Positions 7,632 to 12,098 of a DNA stretch of 12,098 nt are shown piece by piece. How positions within the stretch are numbered: position 1 is the first letter of the stretch; the number at the start of each line of letters is the position of its first letter. The notes beneath the pieces are model-generated. The model was not told where the DNA came from, did not search any database, and worked only from the letters and a program-made list of their open reading frames with translations. A program made the translations under genes and the position numbers. Source of the DNA: Bordetella parapertussis (GTDB lineage: Bacteria > Pseudomonadota > Gammaproteobacteria > Burkholderiales > Burkholderiaceae_C); the NCBI GenBank assembly GCA_945900685.1, contig CAMDJS010000058.1:1-12098 (forward strand), written 5' to 3'.

Positions 7632-9050
7632 ATGGAACTCAAACGCATCATGGCAAGAGATACCCGGGCCGCCAACGAAAAGGCAGTGGCCATGTTCGGG
7701 CCTGACGTGCTGGTCATCTCAAGCAGCAAAGTGCGCGGTCAAACTGAATTGATTGTGGCTGTCGATGTCGCGCCCATGGATGCAGAAATGGCTGTGACGG
7801 AAACCTTTGTACCGACAGACAAAAAATATGCTTTGTCAGACAAACCTGTGGTTGAAGAGACAGCGGCATCGTTTGGTCAAGTGCTGGACCAAACCATTTC
7901 TGGCCAAAAACACAAAGGCAAGTCTCCCAAAGCGCAACCAGCAGAGGGATTTGTGTCAGCTGCCAGCTTGAAATCCAAGGTCATGGACGAGACGCCGAGC
8001 GTGCCGGCCACGCCGGTTCAAGCACCGGTGGCTGCACCATCCATGGACTCGGCCTTGACTGAAAAATTGATGGTCGCGCAAGAAGAGCGCGACAAATTAC
8101 GCAGCCGAGAAATCGTCGACCTGGTTCGCGAAGAACTGTCAGTGCTTCGCAAAGAGTTCAAGCTCAGTCAGCAAATGGCTTGGCAAGGTGCAGGCCTGTC
8201 CCGCCATTTGCATCCGCTTCGCAATGCCTTGCAAGAAGCCTCTATTCCTGTGGCCTTGCGTGCCTTGCTGATTGACAGCATCCAAAGTTTTGAAGACATC
8301 GAACCCGCGATGGAAGAAATTCGTCGCCAACTGTCGCACTCCATGCAGCAAACGCATATTGGTGTGCAAGACAGCGGTGTTCACGTGTTGGCAGGCCCCT
8401 CGGGTGCCGGTAAATCTTTGATGGTGGCTCGCATGGCACAACAAGCCAGCGTCACACTTGGCAGCGAGCAAGTCGCCGTGATCAGTTTCAGCGATCAGCG
8501 CGCAGGCGCTTGGAACCAGACCCAGTTACTCAGCGCACAGTCAGGTGTGGATTGTTTTCGCGCCACCAACATCACCATGTTGAAACTGCTGCTGGAAGAA
8601 CACGGTCAGCGCAAATGCATCGTCATTGACACCCCCGGGGTGCAAATGGCCGAGCGTGTGGCTGACATTGCAGCGATTGCGCCAACAGCCCAATTCCATG
8701 TGGTCATACCCGCAGATGCTTCGCAGTCATTGCTGCGCCGTTTGTTGTCTACACCGGCTATTCAATGGCAAAGCCTGATGGTCAGCAAACTTGACGAGGC
8801 CACACAGCCTTGGTCCTTGATCCAAGTATTGACCGAAGGACATGTCGGCGTGAGTCACGTCAGCCGAGGCGATCGCATGGGCGAATGGAGTCGTCAGATT
8901 CAGATTGATGAACTGGTGGGATTGGCCTTGAGCCAACTCTGTGTCACCCAGGTGGAAACTGCGCCAGAAGATTTCCAAAGCACCGTAGCCATGGCATCCG
9001 CCAGAATCAGCCGACTGGCGGCTCAGCACACAGGGGCAGCGAATGAGTAA
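7632..9050 (+). CDS. flhF: Flagellar biosynthesis GTPase FlhF (divergent G motifs)
   Basis: FlhF is an SRP-family GTPase that recruits the first flagellar parts to the pole in polarly flagellated bacteria. The 472 residues comprise an N-terminal basic B domain ([19 protein letters not shown]...), a low-complexity linker at about 60-140, a helical N domain at about 150-240 and the G domain from about 245. The P-loop is GPSGAGKS at 255-262 (family form GPTGVGKTTT). The next motif is DQRAGAWNQ at 288-296 where FlhF usually has DTYRIGAxEQ, and then DTPG (333-336; usually DTAG) and SKLDEA (385-390; usually TKLDE). The fold and context are clear, but nucleotide binding or turnover may be altered. 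GAGAG precedes the ATG. It follows flhA by 32 bases and overlaps flhG by 8. Confidence 0.92.
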   Translation: MELKRIMARDTRAANEKAVAMFGPDVLVISSSKVRGQTELIVAVDVAPMDAEMAVTETFVPTDKKYALSDKPVVEETAASFGQVLDQTISGQKHKGKSPKAQPAEGFVSAASLKSKVMDETPSVPATPVQAPVAAPSMDSALTEKLMVAQEERDKLRSREIVDLVREELSVLRKEFKLSQQMAWQGAGLSRHLHPLRNALQEASIPVALRALLIDSIQSFEDIEPAMEEIRRQLSHSMQQTHIGVQDSGVHVLAGPSGAGKSLMVARMAQQASVTLGSEQVAVISFSDQRAGAWNQTQLLSAQSGVDCFRATNITMLKLLLEEHGQRKCIVIDTPGVQMAERVADIAAIAPTAQFHVVIPADASQSLLRRLLSTPAIQWQSLMVSKLDEATQPWSLIQVLTEGHVGVSHVSRGDRMGEWSRQIQIDELVGLALSQLCVTQVETAPEDFQSTVAMASARISRLAAQHTGAANE

Positions 9051-9867
9051 AACAAAAACAACCGAAGTCATTGGCATTGCCAGTGGCAAGGGCGGAGTGG
9101 GTAAAACCACCGTGTCCATCAACCTAGCGGTCGCATTGGCTCAACGTGGATACGATGTCATGTTGTTTGACGCGGATCTGGGTTTGGCCAATGCGCAAAT
9201 TGCCTTGGGTGCTCGCGCTGAATACAACCTCAGCCATTTCTTGACCGGTCAAAAAACACTGGAAGAAATCACGCTGAAAACCCGTCAGGGCATTCAGTTG
9301 ATTCCAGGTGCATCGGGTATGCAGGAACTGGCGGCATTAAGCCACATACAAGCCGCGAGCATCGTGCAGGCATTCAGTAACTTAGGCAAAAACGTCGACT
9401 ACCTGATTGTGGATGTGGCCGCCGGTATTTCTCCTTCTGTGTTGTCTTTTTTGGCTGCCTGTCACCGCCGCTTTGTCGTGGTGCAAGATGACCCTTCATC
9501 GATTGCGGATGCCTATGGCACCATCAAAGTGATGTCCCAGGAAATGCACTTGGATGAAATTTATTTGGTTCCCAATTTGGTGGACACACAGACGCAAGGG
9601 TGGAAGCTCTATCAACGTCTCAACGATGTCTGCGTCAGGTTCTTGAATGAATCTATTCACTACCTCACCGCTATCGAGCGCGATGAGATGGTGTTGGCTG
9701 CACTCAGAAAGTACCAATCCGTCATGGAACTGGCACCCGGTACGGCTGCAGCCCGTGATTTCCGTCGTCTGGCCGAGCTTTGCACTCAGCTCAGACCTAT
9801 TGATCATCCCTCGGGTGGTCTGCAATTTTTCATGGAGCGGCTGCTGAAAAGCAGTGTGAATCAATGA
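9043..9867 (+). CDS. flhG: Flagellar number regulator FlhG (FleN/YlxH, MinD-like ATPase)
   Basis: FlhG is a MinD/ParA-type ATPase that partners FlhF and limits flagellar number. In FleN-type systems it also restrains the sigma-54 activator FleQ. The 274 residues show a deviant Walker [11 protein letters not shown] (14-23), switch I DADLGLAN (43-50), the Walker B region DVAAG (124-128) and [10 protein letters not shown] (149-158), the counterpart of DEPTSITDAY. The C-terminal LQFFMERLL (260-268) matches the conserved amphipathic end expected to bind membrane. The N-terminus is short and shows no DQAxxLR motif, which in some homologues stimulates the FlhF GTPase. AGGGG within the end of flhF precedes the ATG. 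The ends overlap flhF by 8 bases and fliA by 4, implying coupled translation. Confidence 0.95.
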   Translation: MSKTKTTEVIGIASGKGGVGKTTVSINLAVALAQRGYDVMLFDADLGLANAQIALGARAEYNLSHFLTGQKTLEEITLKTRQGIQLIPGASGMQELAALSHIQAASIVQAFSNLGKNVDYLIVDVAAGISPSVLSFLAACHRRFVVVQDDPSSIADAYGTIKVMSQEMHLDEIYLVPNLVDTQTQGWKLYQRLNDVCVRFLNESIHYLTAIERDEMVLAALRKYQSVMELAPGTAAARDFRRLAELCTQLRPIDHPSGGLQFFMERLLKSSVNQ

Positions 9868-10619
9868 TGCGCACGATGACACCAATGAAGATGTACAGCC
9901 AGGCCCGCCCGCAAGGCGAGGAACTGGTTCTGGCCCACCTGGGACTGGTTAAACGCGTGGCCTTGCACTTGAAAGCACGTGTGCCGGCCTACATGGAACT
10001 CGATGAGTTGATACAAGTCGGCATGATGGGTTTGCTCGAGGCTTCGCGTGTATTTGACGCCAGCAAAGGCGTTGACTTTGAAAACTTTGCCCACAGCCGG
10101 GTGCGTGGCGCCATGTTGGACGAAGTGCGGCGCTTGTCATTCCTGCCGCGTTCTGCGGTGGCCTTTAACAAGACACACAACGAAACTTTGCACGCCTTGT
10201 CTTCAGAACTCGGTCGGGCACCTACCCAGGCGGAAATCGCCGAATACATGGGCAAGGACTTGGAAGATTTCCAAAAGGAACGCGGCAAAGCCCGTCGCTT
10301 TGAAACCTATTCATTGGAAGTGGTGACCGAAGAAGTGATGAGCATTGCAGATGATGCGTCGCACCAACCCGATGTGATGGTTGAAGAAGCCGAGTTCATG
10401 GAAGCCGTGACAGACGCCATTGCTTTGTTGCCGGAGCGTGAACAACTGGTGATGCAACTCTATTACGTGGAAGAGTTGAATTTGAAAGAAATCGGCGAAG
10501 TCCTGGAGGTCAGCGAATCTCGCGTGAGCCAAATTTTGTCGTCAGTGGTGAAGAAATTGCGCATAAGCTTGCAAGTAGGAGAGGGGTCTGATGCCAAGCC
10601 AAACAGGAGGGTCGCATGA
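9864..10619 (+). CDS. fliA: Flagellar sigma factor FliA (sigma-28)
   Basis: FliA directs RNA polymerase to late flagellar, motility and chemotaxis promoters and is held in check by FlgM until the hook is complete. The 251 residues contain region 2 at about 21-95 with [10 protein letters not shown] (81-90), region 3 at about 98-140 and region 4 at about 183-236. The region 4 helix-turn-helix reads [20 protein letters not shown] (205-224). The exact start is uncertain: Met occurs at residues 1, 2, 5, 8 and 10, and the ribosome site is weak. MYSQA (10-14) aligns with MYSKA near the start of Pseudomonas FliA, so the first 9 residues may be extra or genuine. It overlaps flhG and the next gene by 4 bases each. 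flgM is not in the window. Confidence 0.95.
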   Translation: MMRTMTPMKMYSQARPQGEELVLAHLGLVKRVALHLKARVPAYMELDELIQVGMMGLLEASRVFDASKGVDFENFAHSRVRGAMLDEVRRLSFLPRSAVAFNKTHNETLHALSSELGRAPTQAEIAEYMGKDLEDFQKERGKARRFETYSLEVVTEEVMSIADDASHQPDVMVEEAEFMEAVTDAIALLPEREQLVMQLYYVEELNLKEIGEVLEVSESRVSQILSSVVKKLRISLQVGEGSDAKPNRRVA

Positions 10620-11368
10620 ACAGCTTCTTCCAACTTTTCTTTGCCTGGGGTTTGCTGCTGGTTTTTGTTTTGGTTCTCTACATCATCGATAAGGTGAATG
10701 TGATTTACCAGAGTTATGCCAAACCCGATCTGCCGCAGACATTCAACGATGGACTGTTTGGCGAGTTGTCCGGCAAAAGTCTGTGGGATGCCATGAGTGG
10801 TATTCCAGTGCCGGGTGTGGACGCCAAATTTGTGGGCACCCTCAAACCGCATTACGAGCCTGTGTTGCGTCAGCATATTGAACAAGTCTTCATGGAAGGC
10901 TACAAACATGGCAAGGCGGGAACCGCTGGTGTGCCAACCAACAACCGCATGATTCCCACCCCGCGTGGTTCCTTGGAGTCATGGTTACCGATGCACCATT
11001 TGGCCAGTATTTACCAAGCCGGTGTGGACTTTGCCAAACGCAATCCTGATGATGTGTTGCGTATTCAACAGTCGCTGGACCAGGTGACGGCCATGATTTA
11101 TGCGCGCATTGGTGTGGGTTTGAATGAAGCGTATTCAGCCACTTTGCTGATTCACCCTGAAGGTGAAGAACCTGACGAATTACCGCCCCCGGAAGAGGCT
11201 CCTGTGCTGACCGCTCCAGCAACAGAGCAAGCCCTAGCCCAAGCCCAAGCACCAGCCCCAGCGCCTGAGGCTGCACCGTATTTACAGCCGGACTTGAGTA
11301 CGCTCGCGCCAAGCGCTGATGCGGAGCAAGTCGTTGTCAACCAAGAAGCCAAACCTGTTCCAGCCTGA
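10616..11368 (+). CDS. Unknown membrane-anchored protein coupled to fliA
   Basis: I do not recognise this 250-residue protein. It has one hydrophobic helix at the N-terminus (about residues 4-24, no preceding positive charge, K26 just after), with no cleavage site typical of a signal peptide. A soluble region follows (about 35-180), with SGIPVPGVDAKF, SWLPMHHLASIYQAGVDFAKRN near 122-142 and a helical stretch near 146-175. A tail of about 70 residues (181-250) is rich in Pro, Ala, Glu and Gln. An AGGAGG ribosome site (10605-10610) sits 5 bases before the ATG, which overlaps the fliA stop as ATGA. Expression is therefore tied to flhF-flhG-fliA. The tail is typical of a flexible linker or a partner-binding segment. 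A role in flagellar placement, FliA control or motor assembly is inference from context only. Confidence 0.85.
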   Translation: MNSFFQLFFAWGLLLVFVLVLYIIDKVNVIYQSYAKPDLPQTFNDGLFGELSGKSLWDAMSGIPVPGVDAKFVGTLKPHYEPVLRQHIEQVFMEGYKHGKAGTAGVPTNNRMIPTPRGSLESWLPMHHLASIYQAGVDFAKRNPDDVLRIQQSLDQVTAMIYARIGVGLNEAYSATLLIHPEGEEPDELPPPEEAPVLTAPATEQALAQAQAPAPAPEAAPYLQPDLSTLAPSADAEQVVVNQEAKPVPA

Positions 11369-11395
11369 GTACATGATGCAATTTCAGTTTCATTC

Positions 11396-11422
11396 TCAAG
11401 TTAGGCCACATGGCTCCGATTC
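11396..11422 (+). promoter_or_regulatory. Possible sigma-28 (FliA) promoter for fliS
   Basis: TCAAGTTA (11396-11403) is followed, after exactly 11 bases, by TCCGATTC (11415-11422). The enterobacterial FliA consensus is TAAAGTTT-N11-GCCGATAA. The -35 box matches at 6 of 8 bases and the -10 box at 5 of 8, including the CCGAT core, with ideal spacing. Transcription would start near 11430, about 30 bases before fliS. A filament chaperone gene is a reasonable FliA target. Confidence 0.5.
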
Positions 11423-11443
11423 ATTCAATGTCAAATATTGAAT
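11423..11443. repeat. AT-rich palindrome before fliS
   Basis: ATTCAAT (11423-11429) and ATTGAAT (11437-11443) are perfect inverted copies separated by 7 bases. They lie between the predicted sigma-28 -10 box and the AGGAG ribosome site (11447-11451). As DNA this could be an operator overlapping the transcription start. As RNA it would be a weak AT-rich hairpin near the 5' end of the fliS message. No known binding-site consensus is recognised. Confidence 0.5.
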
Positions 11444-11459
11444 CACAGGAGTCTATGAA

Positions 11460-11882
11460 ATGAGAGCCAATCAGCGTGCTATCGAGTCCTACGGACAAGT
11501 CAAGGTCAGTACCGGCGTGTCCAAGGCCAACAGCGTTGAACTGATTCAAATGCTGTTTGATGGTTTGATTGAAAGCATGTCAGCCGCCAAAGGCCATATC
11601 CTTCATAAAAGTTTGGAAGATAAAAGCAAATCCATCGCCCGCGCCAGCCGCATTGTGTTGGGTTTGCAAGGCGCCTTGGATTTTGAAAAGGGCGGCGACC
11701 TGGCAAAGAATTTGAACGAACTTTATGACTATGTCACGCGCCGCTTGTTGCACGTAAATGCTCATAATGATTTGGAGGCCTTGGATGAAATTCAAGGCTT
11801 GATGGTAGAGATTCGCAGTGCGTGGGAGACGGTGCCTGCATTGATTCCCCGCACACCTCAGCCAAGCACGGCAATGAACTGA
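11460..11882 (+). CDS. fliS: Flagellin export chaperone FliS
   Basis: FliS binds the C-terminal helix of newly made flagellin, keeps it from polymerising in the cytoplasm and delivers it to FlhA. The 140-residue length is typical. The N-terminus has the family-type tyrosine (IESYGQVKVSTGVS), then VELIQMLFDGLIESM near 26-40, the counterpart of LIxMLYDGAI. The helical bundle ends with LNELYDYVTRRLLHVN near 84-100. AGGAG lies 8 bases before the ATG at 11460. An earlier ATG at 11455 opens only ATG-AAA-TGA, so it is not the start. fliS usually follows fliD or fliC, but here it stands alone behind its own probable sigma-28 promoter, between the unknown gene and motA. Confidence 0.93.
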   Translation: MRANQRAIESYGQVKVSTGVSKANSVELIQMLFDGLIESMSAAKGHILHKSLEDKSKSIARASRIVLGLQGALDFEKGGDLAKNLNELYDYVTRRLLHVNAHNDLEALDEIQGLMVEIRSAWETVPALIPRTPQPSTAMN

Positions 11883-11915
11883 AACTGAAACGCTCAGGGG
11901 CACTGTTTTTCAGTT
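11883..11915 (+). terminator. Inverted repeat after fliS, possible weak terminator
   Basis: AACTGAAA (11883-11890) pairs perfectly with TTTCAGTT (11908-11915) across a 17-base loop, directly after the fliS stop codon. The stem is AT-rich, the loop is large and no T-run follows it, so it is not a classic intrinsic terminator. It may only moderate read-through into motA or protect the 3' end. Confidence 0.2.
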
Positions 11916-11942
11916 ACTCTAGCGTGCAGATGGCAGGGCAGA

Positions 11943-11958
11943 GGGGTCGAGTGACCCC
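11943..11958 (+). other. GC-rich hairpin in the motA leader
   Basis: GGGGTC (11943-11948) and GACCCC (11953-11958) form a perfect 6-bp stem with a GAGT loop. It is followed by GTTTG rather than a clear T-run. It ends 15 bases before the motA ribosome site GGAG (11974-11977). It could be a short terminator closing fliS transcription or a leader structure in the motA message. No sigma-28 or sigma-54 promoter is evident between fliS and motA. Confidence 0.4.
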
Positions 11959-11984
11959 GTTTGCATTAACAGTGGAGTAAGAAC

Positions 11985-12098
11985 ATGGCAGCTATAGGTC
12001 TGGTAGTTTTGATGATCGCGGTGTTCGGCGTTTTCGTCGCGCACGGTGGCGATTTGACGCCGGTGATCAAGGCCGCCCCTTGGGAATTTGCACAAATT
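11985..12098 (+). CDS. motA: Flagellar stator protein MotA, 5' part only
   Basis: MotA forms, with MotB, the proton-conducting stator that drives rotation. Only the first 38 residues lie in the window. They begin MAAIGLVVLMIAVFGVFVAH, the first transmembrane helix. GGDLTPVIKAAPWEFAQI follows, matching the family pattern in which a short loop containing GG precedes the second helix (normally continuing as IGGAA). GGAG seven bases before the ATG is a good ribosome site. The N-terminus looks more like MotA/PomA of other proteobacteria than the E. coli protein. Other MotA/TolQ/ExbB-type channels share parts of this topology, but the flagellar context favours MotA. motB would be expected next, outside the window. 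Confidence 0.82.
   Translation, partial: MAAIGLVVLMIAVFGVFVAHGGDLTPVIKAAPWEFAQI

Noticed and set aside
9730..9749. TGGCACC followed by GGCTGCA inside flhG, resembling a sigma-54 promoter for fliA.
   Set aside because: The distance from GG to GC is 11-12 bases rather than 10, and the -12 box lacks TTGC. It lies in conserved coding sequence far from the fliA start.
11897..11912. GGGGCACTGTTTTTCA before motA, resembling a sigma-54 site.
   Set aside because: The -12 GC is CA, and the stretch forms part of a stem-loop, so the match is judged to be chance.

Overview
This window is a flagellar gene cluster with one housekeeping gene, miaB, at its left edge. It comes from a motile Gram-negative proteobacterium, most likely a betaproteobacterium of the Burkholderiales. 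MiaB reads like the Burkholderiales form of the enzyme, and a flhA-flhF-flhG-fliA block followed by motA fits a polarly flagellated beta- or gammaproteobacterium. Base composition is moderate and looks even throughout. I see no insertion sequence, phage gene, CRISPR array, tRNA or rRNA. The genus is not assigned.

Layout. Bases 1-168 are a leader region. miaB (169-1503, +) is a tRNA-modification enzyme. Convergent to it is a minus-strand operon read fliK, fliL, fliM, fliN (5281 down to 1568), encoding hook-length control, the stator-associated FliL and two C-ring switch proteins. A 215-bp divergent region (5282-5496) holds a near-consensus sigma-54 promoter facing flhA and a weaker sigma-54-like match facing fliK. 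The plus strand then carries flhA (export gate), flhF (SRP-type GTPase), flhG (MinD-like ATPase), fliA (sigma-28) and an unrecognised membrane-anchored gene (10616-11368). From flhF to that gene, each junction overlaps by 4 or 8 bases. After a 91-bp gap with a sigma-28-like promoter and an AT-rich palindrome comes fliS (filament chaperone). The window ends inside motA (stator).

How they fit together. FlhF and FlhG set the site and number of flagella. FlhA, with FliK, governs export and the switch from hook to filament substrates. FliM and FliN form the switch that binds CheY-P, and FliL and MotA belong to the stator. FliA would turn on late genes, and a match to its promoter type precedes fliS. 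The promoters suggest a hierarchy in which sigma-54 drives the middle genes and sigma-28 the late ones.

Points that stand out: the unknown gene coupled to fliA; an FlhF whose GTPase motifs depart from consensus, beside an FlhG without the usual N-terminal activator motif; a fliKLMN operon that ends at miaB without fliOPQR or flhB; and fliS standing apart from fliC and fliD. No wholly new multi-gene system is evident. The unknown gene is the best candidate for something undescribed.
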